64,000 nucleotides of DNA. Origin: Intoshia linei (Eukaryota > Orthonectida > Rhopaluridae). The position numbers were made by a program, and so were the translations under genes. Location: assembly GCA_001642005.1 (NCBI GenBank), contig LWCA01000003.1, positions 1 to 64,000 on the forward strand, written 5' to 3'. This document shows, in pieces, positions 1-12,200 of the stretch. The first letter of the stretch is position 1, and every line of letters begins with the position of its first letter. A model generated the notes under the pieces. That model had not been told where the DNA came from. It made no database searches and saw only the letters and a program-made list of their open reading frames with translations.

Positions 1-1040
1 ATGATATATTTAAAAAAGTTTGTTGCATCATATGTATATTTTTTCACTGTTAGGCGTTCTACCATATAATTCACTCCTAAAAAGCAACATTTCCACTTGT
101 ATTAAAAAAATTCATTTATACTATTTCCCAGATTCTTTACAGGGTGAAGTAACGACAGTACCATAAATACTTTCAAATGACTACAAAAATTAGATCGGTT
201 ACATGCATTGACGGTGAATTAGATAATGACACTGTTAATCGACTTGAAATTAATAATAATCATAAAAAATAATATAATAATAAATTCAAGTTCAAAATAT
301 TATGGGTATTTTTAAATTGCAGGCCGATGTTTTTGTAATAATATTAAAAAAAAAAAACACCGCAGATGTTATTTTTATTGCATTTTTCATACCGTACGGG
401 TCCGTATTTTTTTAATTTCTAAAATTCCATCAAAAAGTTAATACCTTAGTCACTAAGGCTTAGTGGGTATAACTTCAATCAGAAAAATTATGATTAAACA
501 CCATTGACTTCACTTTTTATGCAGGCAGATAATTGAATTCTAAATTATAAATATATAGTACAACCATCTCCAACAATTGAATGAAAAAATTAATTCATAC
601 ATTCATTTTAAATGTTATACATTCTACAATTGTGTTAGTTAAAATAAACAACTTTAAGATTAAATATACTGAAAATTTAATTAAAAAGTAAAATAAAATT
701 TATTTGTTAAATTCATCTTGAAATTTTACATTTTCAAATATTTTATTACATTAAGAGAAAAAAGAATATAAAATAAATTTTTAATTTTAAGGTATGTTGA
801 AATTATTTATAATGCCAATTACTGTTTAATTTAAACTTTAAAGTTTAAATTGTAAATTACAATACATTAAATTACAAATTGTAGCTGCATGCCAAAAATT
901 TTATAATAAAAATAATTTATTAGGTTATGTATGAAATGATTTATTTTTAATGAATAAATTCATAATTTATTCTACATCCTAAAGTTAGTTGATTGATTTA
1001 ATTTAGAATCTAAATATTACATTATACTTTTTTAACTGGG
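1..1040. other. AT-rich non-coding start of window
   Basis: No recognisable gene. A 31-codon ATG frame at 177-272 (+) reads like protein and lies after possible splice acceptors at 132 and 142, so it could be the end of a gene that begins outside the window, but nothing in it can be matched to a family. The remainder is low-complexity AT sequence. Confidence 0.5.
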
Positions 1041-1301
1041 GTGTCAAATAAAAGGAACAACCTATCGCAAATTACACATTTTGACATTTACAGAAAAATT
1101 ATTTTGAGAAATAAATCATTCAATTTCAATAGTAATAATGATGTTCCTAAAATTAAAAAACGTAATGCTTTTGGACGTCCAAAAACAGGAGTTAGTGATT
1201 TTGAAGTGTCAAAAAAATCAACATCATTTGTATATAAAAATGTCTCAAAAAAATTAAGAAAGAGCTCAAGAGTCATGTTAAATGAACATAACATGAAATA
1301 A
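1041..1301 (+). CDS. possible terminal exon of an unidentified gene
   Basis: An open frame of about 86 codons ends at TAA 1299-1301. It has no ATG near its 5' end and no acceptor AG in the short stretch between the upstream in-frame stop (1011-1013) and 1041, so how it would be joined is unclear. The peptide is basic and rich in Asn, Lys and Ser, without a domain I recognise. It ends just before the probable 5' UTR of NCK. It may be a spurious frame; the only support is its length and protein-like composition. Confidence 0.2.
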   Translation: MSNKRNNLSQITHFDIYRKIILRNKSFNFNSNNDVPKIKKRNAFGRPKTGVSDFEVSKKSTSFVYKNVSKKLRKSSRVMLNEHNMK

Positions 1302-1496
1302 AAATGAAAAAACAGGATGTGGTAAGCATAATACTTTTAATAATTTCCTCATTAATCTGTGATACTTCGATTATTTGTGCTTATAATTGCCCTAATTATC
1401 GTTTAGCATACAACCCTTTTATAAAATTGACCCTGACATGTAAATTACGTGTAATATGATAAATTATGATAAAAATAAATATAAATTTTAGAATAT

Positions 1497-3566
1497 ATGG
1501 TTGAAAAAGTATTAGTAGTGGCTAAATTTAACTATGAAGCTCAATTACCTTGTGAAATAAATTTAGAAATTGGTAGTAAATACAAATTGATTGAAAGAAA
1601 TTCATTATGGTGGTTAATTGAAAATGAAAAAAAAGTGCAAGGACTCGCTCCATCAAATTTTTTAAAAGAATCAAAAAAACCACTCCAATTCATAAAACAA
1701 ATTAGAAATTCATTAGGAAAAAATAAAAAATTGAAATACTTAAAAAAGGAAAACCAATTAAATAATAATGAAAATTCAGAAGATTACATACTAGTAAAAT
1801 CACCAAAAACTGAATCCATTTCAAAAACAAAAATTGGTTTAAAAGAGAAAAATTTAACAGTGATAAAGAAATGCTCAGTTCATTCAGTAGAAGAAAAAAA
1901 TACTCACAAAAAACTTTATAAATCAAATTCTATGCGGTCAATAAACTATAAATGTCAAATTAGAAATTATTGTCCGTCAAAAATATCTCTTGGTAGTATG
2001 GATAGTATAAATGAAATTTTAGATTTAGATGGCATTTCGACTAAAAAAAAGAATAAATTCACGTTGTTCAATCCAATAATGATGCATCGTAGATGCTCAG
2101 ACAATGCAATCACCATCAAAAAACGCGTTGATACTGATGTCAATAAAAAAAAAGATGAGGGTCATCAATTTGATGCAAAGTTAGAAATATCTACAGCTGA
2201 TGGAATGGCATATGTAAGATATTCCTATGATTCATTAATGTCTGATGAATTGTCAATTAAAAAGGGTGACATTTTAAGTATTTTGTTTAAATCAAAAGAC
2301 GGGTGGTGGTATGGTGAAAAGACTAACATTATACATGATCCCAATAAGCCACATTCTTTTTATATTCATACAGCCATGAAAAAAGATTCTATGGATAATA
2401 TTGTCAAAAAATGTCACGATATTAAACAATCTGGTTGGTTTCCGTCAAATTATGTTTTACCGTTATGTCAAGATGATGAAGAAACAGCTAGGATCATGTT
2501 GTCGTCTGATTTTAAAACAAACGTAAAAAAAAATCGCAACAAGAAAACGAAATCTACTACAATTAGAGATGAAAATTATAAAAATACACTTTACAAAAAT
2601 CAGAAAAGAAATATTAAATATGCAAAGGCAAAAGTGAATCATGATACCTCTGAAAATAGAGGCATATCATTAAAGATAGGTGACATTGTAGAAGTGTTAA
2701 AAGAACAAAGAGGCATATTAATGGTTAGAGATCAATCAGATTATGTTGGATACGTTCCAAGTTGTGTCATGGAATTTATTGAATCTTTAAGGGACACCAA
2801 AAATAAAAATGAAATATCAAAAAATGTTAAAAAGGTAAAAATGTTTAATATTAACCAAAATCCTGTTCCAGTAAATATAGACACCAACATGACTCCACTC
2901 ATAAATGATTTAGCAAATATGCATCTAACGTATACCACCGAATCCGCTCTGAAACAATCTAAAAGTGTAGATGTGAATGACAATAATTCATATCTTTCAT
3001 TGTTAGATTGTTACACTAATTCTGATGAAAAATTCATGTCACCATCTGTTCCACTACCAAAAAAATCTTTTTCAAATAATGAAGATAATATAATATCAGA
3101 AACTGACGAAACCATCAAATTTGATAAAATAATAGAGCCAGATTCTTTAAATATAAAATCAAAATGTGGTGATCCAATCTATGATGTTCCCACCGTTCCA
3201 CAACGGAAGTTTGTATTGATTAAAGAAATTGAAGACAGTCGATGTTATTATTCAAAATTTAATCACGAAATGTCTCAAGTATTATTAAGTCAAGAAAAAC
3301 ATGCTAGTGGTGTTTTTCTAATTAGACCTAGTAATAATGTATCGTCATTTTAATATTATTCAATTTTTGTTTAGGAGGGACAATATACTCTGGTTGTTAA
3401 AGGACAAGAAAAACTACGCAATTTCCGCATGCAAATTGTCGATAATGATAAAATTCAAATCGGAGCTAAAGATTTCCAATCTTTCTATGAGATGATTAAA
3501 TATTACTCATTCAATCCACTTTTCAAAAATGAAGTAGAAACCATATTTCTTACTGGTTCAGCTTAA
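1497..3566 (+). CDS. NCK: NCK-type SH3-SH3-SH3-SH2 adaptor protein
   Basis: Exons 1497-3338 and 3375-3566 are joined in phase 0 over a 36-bp intron, giving 677 aa. The order is SH3-1 (about residues 5-58, opening VVAKFNYEAQ), SH3-2 (about 237-330, ending GWFPSNYV), SH3-3 (about 374-430) and SH2 (about 582-677, with the FLIRPS phosphotyrosine-binding loop split from the rest by the intron). NCK proteins link phosphotyrosine receptors to actin regulators such as WASP and PAK in the cytosol. Vertebrate NCK is near 377 aa; the excess here is in long basic, low-complexity linkers. SH3-2 carries about 35 extra residues before GWFPSNY (see findings), and SH3-3 lacks the usual first Trp of the WW pair. 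A 5' UTR intron is likely at 1322-1491 (GTAAGC donor, TTTTAG acceptor). The start is the first ATG after that acceptor and matches the family N-terminus. Confidence 0.93.
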
Positions 3567-3583
3567 TATTTTATTATCTTTTC

Positions 3584-3589
3584 AATAAA
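3584..3589 (+). terminator. poly(A) signal AATAAA of NCK
   Basis: A canonical AATAAA lies 18 nt after the NCK stop, in keeping with the very short 3' UTRs elsewhere in the window. Confidence 0.6.
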
Positions 3590-3914
3590 CATTATATACT
3601 CATGATCAGGTATTTGTAATGTTATATTAAGTACTTATGTATTAACACTATGCGGGTTATATACTTCATATGCAGTAGTAGTAAAATATAAAAATTCTAA
3701 CAAATTTCAAATGTTACCACACGCATGGTGTTAATATTGTTGTTCATTGTTTTTCATGTATTAAAATACTCTTAAACTTAATTATGTAATGTTTTAGAGT
3801 CAAAACATTTTGATATCAAGCCTCAACAAAAATTATTTATTAATATTTTATTAAAAAATAGGTTGACTGTTGTGTACTACGTACAAACATCACTTCTTTG
3901 TCAGATTGATATTT

Positions 3915-4412
3915 TTTGTGTGTGTTAACAGGATATAACTGTACCATCTGTATTTTTTTTTAAAATTCTAGGGCTGTTTTCATTAAAAAAATGGTAATGT
4001 GGAGTTTTGATCGTGAAAATCATTTTTGAGGTTGCCATTTATGATAATAATTATGATTTTAAAAACTATCCCAGCATTTATATTTTATAAAATTTTAGGA
4101 CATGTTTCATTTTTAAAACAAATAATAATTTGGGGTTTTAACTATGAAGGTATGCGTTTCTGAGGCTGAGATTTACTACAATGTTAAACATTTTCGTCCC
4201 AGAATATATTTTTTATTCAATTTTTAAAGATGATTTTATTTTAAATAAAAGGGCAAATTGGGTCTTTGACCCTAAAGAACTCAAATTTCTTAAACTGAAA
4301 AATAGATATAAACACGTCCTGGGAAAAACTGTATTAGGAATTGAGTTTTTTAAATTCTATAATTGTCACTTTTTTAAATAAACGGTAACACACAAACATT
4401 CTATACAACATT
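3915..4412 (+). repeat. composite internally repeated element, A half
   Basis: Three to four diverged units of about 120-140 bp follow one another. Each has a GGTTTTGA(C/T)C-TGAAGG-like core and a T-rich spacer, and the last ends in AAATAAACGGTAACACACAAAC. The same units recur at about 12.5, 15.6-16.0 (reversed), 30.0 and 53.9-54.5 kb. A 66-codon frame at 4181-4381 lies inside the repeat and is not a gene. The flanks (3590-3914 and 4413-5394) show no genes. Confidence 0.75.
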
Positions 4413-5394
4413 TTTACAAGTAAAGGATATAGATGTGAATATGATTCATCAGCCCACAAAAGAAAAAGGTTGAAAATCAATGATTTAGTCAAATTTGAGT
4501 ATTTATATGAGTCTTTCTCAAATCACTGTCTCAGATATGGAGGTGTGTCCAAACTTTTTTTACTTATTTGACGTTGATGTATTAATATAAATAAAACGAA
4601 ATAAAAACGTTATCGGCAATATTTTTTGATTTTAATTTAGCAAATTAAAGAGTATTGCAAATAAAATTTCGAATATAACGATATCTTACAATGGTTCTGT
4701 AAACTACTATTTTTTGTTGGTTGTATGTTTATCCTACCTCTACAATGTCGTCATAATTATCAGTCGAATGGTTTTCTATAAGTTGCAAAGTGATTATCTA
4801 CCTATATGGACCATATGTGACTATACCTGCGATTTCATTTACATTATAGACATTTTTTGGCAAGCTCAAACAAGTAAACAAAAATTTTAATGTGACTGAC
4901 CTCATTTTAATTTAAAAAAATTTAATATATGAGCCATTCTCTGTCATAAATTAAAAAAACGATAAATTTAAATTATATGCTACCATATTTCTTTTTAATT
5001 TGTTTGTTAATTTGATACGTATGTTTTAAGGATATTACAAAATTATTATAGAAAATTTATTATTAAGGCTCTATTAATATATTAAGACATAAAAAAATAA
5101 AATATACTATATTTTAAAATACATTCTCAAAAGTAATGCATCATAACTACGCCAATTTTGACGAAATAAGTAATAAGTACATGGTAATGTTCACAAAATT
5201 AAACTGTATCGAATGTGCGTAAAAATTATGCGGGTTGGAATTAAAAAACATGAGTTATTTAATAAAAGAATTAAGTATTTGTGTTAATTATAATTATACC
5301 TAAATAAATTTTAATTAAAATGTTAATTTATCAAAATTTATTATGTAGAGATGACTTTACAATTTGAAGTAAAATGATATATTGCATTATGATC

Positions 5395-5460
5395 AGATGT
5401 ATTGCCCACGGCCGCACATAATCCATTTTACGGCCGCACGTTGTGCACCCCTGGTCTAAT
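5395..5460 (-). repeat. end of a hAT-like element (GGGGTGCACAAC type)
   Basis: The segment closes with the terminal motif GTTGTGCACCCCTG and contains a repeated CGGCCGCAC. The same terminus occurs at 30874-31122, 34800-34820 and near 35980-35993. Only one end is visible here, so this is a fragment. Confidence 0.45.
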
Positions 5461-5900
5461 TACAAAAATAGATTTTTTTGAATTTCGGAAATATCTGTTA
5501 ACTACGTTCTTATTTCACTATTCAATCTATTACATCACCTCAATTAATTAAATATTCACAAGAATCATCAAAAACCAATTCAAATTTTATCATATTTCTT
5601 GCGTTTAACGCCGTAGCGGTTTTTAACTGTAAATGTACGTTTTAGTATTTACTATATGTAGAATAGTGCAAATAATCATGTTGCATGCTGTCATATGCGC
5701 ATTTAGAGTCTATCTATGAGTATGAGTCTTAGATATTATTTCCTGTAGGTTACTGAAATTGAAAGATTTACATTTTATTTGCTAGAGAATGGCTGATATA
5801 TAATGCATTAATTATTATCATTATTAATTACAATATAAAATATATAGAGAAATAAAATACATAAATGTGTAAAGAAAAATAATTATTATAATACAAAAAA

Positions 5901-6163
5901 CCGGAGCCGAACCTACAAACTTGAAGTTACCCAAAAATAAAAATAAGCCCATAAAAAATTTTCCTAAATTAAGTGTAGTGGCATATATTCTTAGCCACCT
6001 CTCCAAGGCTCTTGAGTTGAAATTTTAAATTTGAAAACCAATATTTATGATATTCAAGATGTAATTTTTTAATGCTTAAATTGGAAAAATAAGCCACCAT
6101 TTTACAAAAATTTCGTCGATCCAACGGTCACGGTAATCTCGGGTACAGTAATTTCGGCTCTGC
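5901..6163. mobile_element. non-autonomous element, GAGCCGAACC-ended family (copy 1)
   Basis: About 263 bp runs from GGAGCCGAACCTAC to TTCGGCTCTGC, so the ends are inverted copies of one another. The interior has a conserved stretch around 6000-6110 (AAGGCTCTTGA, a run of AAATTTGAA-like sequence, TTAAATTGGAAAAAT). Related copies lie in the third PAF1 intron (53515-53792) and in a UBR intron (60905-61163). There is no coding capacity, so it is MITE-like. Confidence 0.65.
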
Positions 6164-6554
6164 AATTCATTTATAATTCATTTATCTAAATTTATCATTT
6201 AATCGAATTTTATTAAATACCTAAATAACTCGTATCTGGATATGTCCCTTTCAGAAAAGGCCAGAAAATAAGGGGATGAATAATTCTATTGATAGTAATT
6301 TTGCTTGCGGCTAGTGGTTTTACGCCCTTTTATTATTATTTAAGAATATGAATAATATTTTTATTGGTCCGATGAGGCTTCATTGATTTAAGTTTTAGTT
6401 GGACCCAAATATTTTTCATATTCAAGATAGTATGGATCACTTTCGTAACCCTTATTATTAATATAATTAATAAAAATAAAATTTAAACCAGTGAAGGTCA
6501 AACTGTTTCTTACTGTAGTCTAAAAATACACATAAAAAATTTCTTTTAATATAG

Positions 6555-9234
6555 AAACTGTATCCATTTTTTATATTATTTTTCGAGTAATAAAAAAATC
6601 ACCTGGACATTTGTTGTCCATACACGCCACCTACTAATGATTGAATTAATTGTAAACTACTTAATATATATATATGAAAATAAAACAGCTTTCATAAAAA
6701 GTGGAGAAGAAGTAAAAGACGGCAAAGTTTTGCGACAAGCTTTTGTAAAATCCATTCATCTTAAAATAAGCCTATTATCAATAATACCAACCGATTTATT
6801 TTACTTTTATTTTGGAATGGACGCTGTATACATGCGACTGAATCGATTATTATTATACAACAGATTAAAACTCTTTTTTGATCAAACAGATTCTCGGTCC
6901 AGTTATCCTGATATGATTAGAATTTTTCATTTAATTTTAAATATTCTAATAATTATTCATTGGAATGGATGTTTTTATTTTCAAATGAGTAGATGGATTG
7001 GTTTTGGATCGGATGGTTGGGTTTATTCTCCATATGAACACCAAATTAATCCAAATAATATAACTTTTGTTGAAAATATGATTGATACAGAATACCCAAT
7101 TTTCAATACATATATATTTTCTTTTTATTGGAGTATGTTAACTCTTACGGTAACATTAAAAATTTGTTGTAATAATCAAAAAATTATTATATATAATAAT
7201 TATAAATGTATAAAGTGCATTAATGCGATTGTAAGATTTAAAATAGAATAATAAATCTAACATGTAAATTAATTTAAATTAATATAAAATTACCTAAACT
7301 TTTATTTTGCATGCAAAAATTGCGCCATATTAATAAAAAGCAAACAGGTAATATTATATTTACCATGAAGATTATAAATTCATATCAACCTAATCAATGA
7401 TTAGTAATCATTATTGATTATAGTTACATTTGGCGCCACAATTGTATTTATTATTTTACAGGCGTTATTTCAGCTTTTACAATAATTAAACATTTTGCCC
7501 ATTTTAAAAATGGAAACCACCTCTAATGTATAATCATCAGTATTAATTTTAAATCTTACAACTCTAATCATATATTATTTTTAATAGATTCAATATCAAT
7601 ATTATTTAGACAATTGGTGACACCCCAAGACCGGAAAATAATTATGAATATGTGTATTTTTTAATTTTAAGCTTATCAAAATTATATTTTAGATTTAACA
7701 CTGTGGATTTTTTGGTAGGCGTCATCATTTTCGCGACAATTGTAGGTAATGTTGGTAATATTATTATGACTGCTAACGAAAACCGACTAAATTTTCAAAA
7801 TAAAATGGATGGTGTGAAAAAATATATGAAATTTCATAAATTGGAAAAAACGTTAGAAAAAAGAGTAGTTAAATGGTTTAATGTAATGTAATAGTGAAAT
7901 GATAAATGTAGGTTTGAATATGTATGGAACACAAAAAAATCAATTGATGATGAAGCTATATTGAAAATTTTACCCAATAAACTGAGACAAGAAATTGCAT
8001 TAGATGTTCACTTAAAAACCCTTCAACAAGTAAATCTATTTAAAGATTGTGATCCAGGTTTACTGGCAGAATTGGTGTTGAAATTAAAACTGACCATTTT
8101 TTCGCCGTCTGATTATGTTTGTCGAAAGGTAATAAAGTATAAACCATTTATAGTAGTCAAATTTTTATATTCGGCACAGTTGCAAACTTACAAGTAAATA
8201 AAATTTTATTTGAATTCGTCCTCATACATGTAATGATAAAAATACGATCATTATAAGTGGTTTCTACTATTAAAAATAACTTGGATGCTAAAAATGTAAA
8301 ATAAAAGTATTATTATTAGGGTGATATTGGCCGGGAAATGTATATTATAAAAAAAGGAAGTTTAAACGTTGTATCACCAGATGGCGAAACAGTATTTGCA
8401 ACTTTAAAAGAAGGTGTAGTATTTGGCGAGATTAGTATACTAAATATTCCCGGCAACAAAAATGGTACAGTATATACAAAATGAGCATATATTAGTGTGT
8501 TTTATTAATGGTGGTATAAAAGTGGGATTTTTGAAATAATGATATAACGTGGTCTATGCAGTACGATAAATTCAACACATCTGGCAACTCTGTAATAAAT
8601 ATTAAAAATAGTTGATAATTTTTTTATTATATTTTATTTGAATATCACGGACCCTAAGTCATAGTTTTGGACCCCAACGAAAACCACTGAATTAAAGTAT
8701 AAAAAATATCCAATAACTCAGTATTTTTTACTAAGGTGAACACACACTATTACTGTATGTTTTAAACACATTGTCTCATTAATGATGACTCATCATAGTT
8801 TCCGAATCTGAGGTTCAGAAAAAATAATTATTTTTTACATTTTGACTAAAAAATTTGATGAAAACGTAATAATTTTCTATTGAATATTATACACACTATT
8901 ATCCTCAGATAATCTGAAATAACTGCATTATTAAAATAATATAGGTTGCCGGCGCACTGCGAGCATTAAAAGTGTAGGATATAGTGACATATTCACATTG
9001 GATAAAGAAGACTTGTGGAATACACTCAAGGAGTACCCTGAAGCCAAAGAACTCTTAATACTTAAAGGTACAGAACAATTGAAAAAGGATGGTTTAATTG
9101 ACCCAGAATTGTACCAAAAAGAAATGAAAGAACAAATGAGTACATCCGATGTTTTGAAATCATTCCACGACCAAATAGAAAAATTGAAACAACAAATAGA
9201 TGAACTGAAAAAAATAATAAGTAAAAATGAATAA
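6555..9234 (+). CDS. CNGA: cyclic-nucleotide-gated channel, alpha (CNGA/TAX-4-like) subunit, 5' end not found
   Basis: The exons 6555-7149, 7610-7653, 7693-7875, 7912-8128, 8320-8464 and 8945-9234 join in frame (about 491 codons). The protein is a plasma-membrane cation channel opened by cGMP/cAMP. Visible parts: S3-S4 with SLLSIIPTD and [11 protein letters not shown]5, pore [12 protein letters not shown]6 ([19 protein letters not shown]), C-linker ([11 protein letters not shown]), cyclic-nucleotide-binding domain with FGEISILNI and the phosphate-cassette RRTA pair, then a short C-terminal coiled coil typical of CNGA assembly. Two introns are 39 and 36 bp. The filter has Asp where CNGA channels have Glu. 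The first exon or exons (cytosolic N-terminus, S1-S2) were not recognised upstream of 6555. AATAAA overlaps the stop codon (9230-9235). The gene converges on eIF2A with 29 bp between stops. Confidence 0.9.
8512..8692. repeat. hAT-like MITE, CAGTGGTTCCC-ended family (partial copy)
   Basis: The segment shares the family's internal block (GTGGGATTTTTGAAATAAT, ACATCTGGCAACTCTGTAATAAATATT, TTTTATTTGAAT-TCACGG) and ends AAAACCACTG. It lies in the last CNGA intron (8465-8944). Fuller copies are at 21280, 31157, 48832, 59820 and 63058. Confidence 0.6.
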
Positions 9235-9263
9235 AATAATATATAATATTTACATTGACACTT

Positions 9264-12200
9264 TTAGAGAATAGCCTGAGATAAACTTTCAAGTTTAGTT
9301 TCGTATTTTTCTTTTTTTCGAATTAAATCTGGTTCTGTTTCAATCATTGTCATCTAATTAAAATGATTTAAAATTCAAAATTACATAAATGGTACCTGAT
9401 TTAATTCGACGGGTTTTCCTTCGGCCACAGCTAATTTAAGTAACTCAATTCTTTCCAGTTTCTAAAATTCAATTACCAAATATATATAAAAACAACCCTC
9501 TCAATTTTTTTCAATTGTTTACTATAATGTACATTATCACTATTCTCCTCCAGTGTTGGTTTTGATATTACCAATTGTTGTTTAGGTTTCCCATCCCAAA
9601 ATTTGCTTTTAGTGTATTTTTTCTAAAATTTAAAATAAATATGTAAAATAATATTTCACTCTTTCAGCATATCCATTAGAATTTGAACCTATAAACTTAT
9701 ATATAAATTAAACTAATGAATAAAACTTAGTCCAGCACATTTCGTATGAGATAAATATGCTTTTTCACCACCATTGGCTCTGTATGTTTGAGGTACATAT
9801 ACACTTTGATTTGCTAAATAACATTATAAAAATAATTTAAAATAGTACCCTCAATATGATTTCCATCTGTCTGTATGTTAAAAGATTCTTTAAAATTATG
9901 ACTAGCCGATGTACTAGGTATAACAACATTATTCAAAACTTCGTCTTTCTCTGAATATTTGACAAAACTCATTTTTTTACCCGTATAATGCCATATGGTA
10001 TAACTATATAAATAGAAACATACAACTTAAAATCTTACTGATTATTTGCCAATAAATCGGGTGCTTGAGTAGCTGTTATAAAATGTTCTCCGTCTGGAAA
10101 CCATGAAAAGTAATTAGTGTCTGGATCACTAATTTTTGTAATCAGTTTCGATTTTTTAACATCCCAAATTTCAACATTTCCTTTGTTGATACTTTTTATC
10201 CCACCAAATGCAATTAAATTTCCCTGCTTGTTGTAACTAGCAGTATTTCTAGCGGCTTTAGAAAATTGCGACACTACATCCGCTTTTAAATTAAAAGACG
10301 TAGCTTGTACATTTGGAAAAAGACCATACAAAACACAAAATTCTGTAGAATTTGAATTCCACGTTACACCATGAACGCAATCTTTCTTTCCTATTGGAGG
10401 TATAGCAAAATCCTTACCATTGCAATTCAGCAAAAATAATGTTTTAACCCCATTATAAGAATGCGCAGCCTCAGTATGTACTTGAATTAAAAGAGAATCC
10501 CCGCTTTCGTTCCAAAAGAAATCAACTTTGGTTGATCTTAACAAGTATCTGGAGCACAGGACTTTTTCGCTTAATAAATATCCACCATTTTTATCCATGC
10601 CCAAATTGAATATTTTTACATATTCCTTTTGTATCTAAAAAATTAAAAATTTACTATAAATGTAACTTAGAAAAATAATAATTAATAAACAAAAATAAAT
10701 ACAGATTTATCATAAGCGTAAATTGCTACGCGGTACAATTTGTCAATTTTGTTGATTGATACTGCAAAAATTTTACCCGAATACTCTGCAATATTGTCAA
10801 CTAAATTGTATTCTTAAGTACAGTGCCGTACATAGAGTTATATTTAAAAATATTCGTTAAAAAATTGTAAGTATAAATTTAAATAAAAAATACCCATATT
10901 GTCCAATTCATATAATTTGACACTTGATTTATACAATATAGCTACAATTTTTTCGTCCTGACTCCAAGACATTTTTCTAAATAAAAATTATAACAATATT
11001 CGATACAATTTTTATTATTATTTAGGTAACAATTTCAGATTTTTTTCATACAATTTCCTATACCACCCATAAAATACTATTTATATCAAGTTCACTACAT
11101 AAAATATTTAAATACCAATACAAAAAATACAATGTCAATGATTTTGGTTTTATTAGTGAATTTAATACAATAAGGTTTTACAATTGTACAAATGGTTAAC
11201 CCCTGGAATATTCTTCTATCAAATGAAGGCTTAATATTAATCAGTGACGTATATATCTAGGATTCGTATTGCGATTCGATCTAGATTTCTGTTTTGTTAG
11301 TGGCTTTTTCTCATAGTTATAAAAATTCACCCATCAATCTGTCTCGAGTTTTGTTCAGCATGTAATACGTTTCCAGTTAGTAAATCGTAAAATTTCAAAT
11401 TATTCTGAACTATATTAGGATCAATGCCTCCTAAAAATAAAATATTAGCAAATGTAATGAATCAATATAAAAAATTATACGTATATCGAAATATATATTT
11501 TGATACAATTAAATTATATTCCGCAGACTTTTATAAAATAATTCATGTAACAATTAAATATTGACTGACAAGATAAAATCAAAATATATCTGACTGTCAA
11601 GTTGAAATGTAAAACTAAGATATAATATTTAAGATTATCCTTACCCATATTGATTGAATATTTATATGTGGAACAAGTCTAAATAAATGATTCAATCATT
11701 GAAGAGAATTGAGAGATTTTACATGTCAACCGTTAATTTTACATTTTTTAGTCAGAAATTTAAATGTTCTAAGAATCAAACAAAAACGAATTTGACCATT
11801 TTATCATCATTCCCACCTCGACATATATTTTTTCTTTAGTATAGAAAAGTTGTCATTTTGTTCTACAACTACTCATCAATTATTAAAAAAACGTAATTTT
11901 ATTAACAACGTGGAAATAACTGACGAAAATATCAAAAAATTAATAGTATTATACAGATCCGAATCTAACGTAAACGAGAACCTTATACGCGGGTCCCTAT
12001 GAAATTTTCTAAAATGGTGTCATCTTTTTTCCAAAATTAATTTTTCAATATCATAACACTAAGTCCAAATCCAGGAGATAAGGTTATAACTACATGACAT
12101 TACGCAGCTTTGAGTTTTAGAATAATTTTTTCATTTTTGGGATATAATTGATTTATTTACAATATGTATTTGTTAATATATATTAATTTAAATATTTCTG

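Noticed and set aside
1041-1301. GTG-initiated gene
   Set aside because: GTG starts are not expected in an animal nuclear gene; kept only as a low-confidence exon.
4181-4381. 66-codon ORF
   Set aside because: It lies wholly within the internally repeated element, and its sequence recurs in other copies.
7888-7911. 24-bp intron in the CNG channel
   Set aside because: It also restores frame, but the 36-bp alternative (7876-7911) gives [11 protein letters not shown], which matches the family without extra residues.
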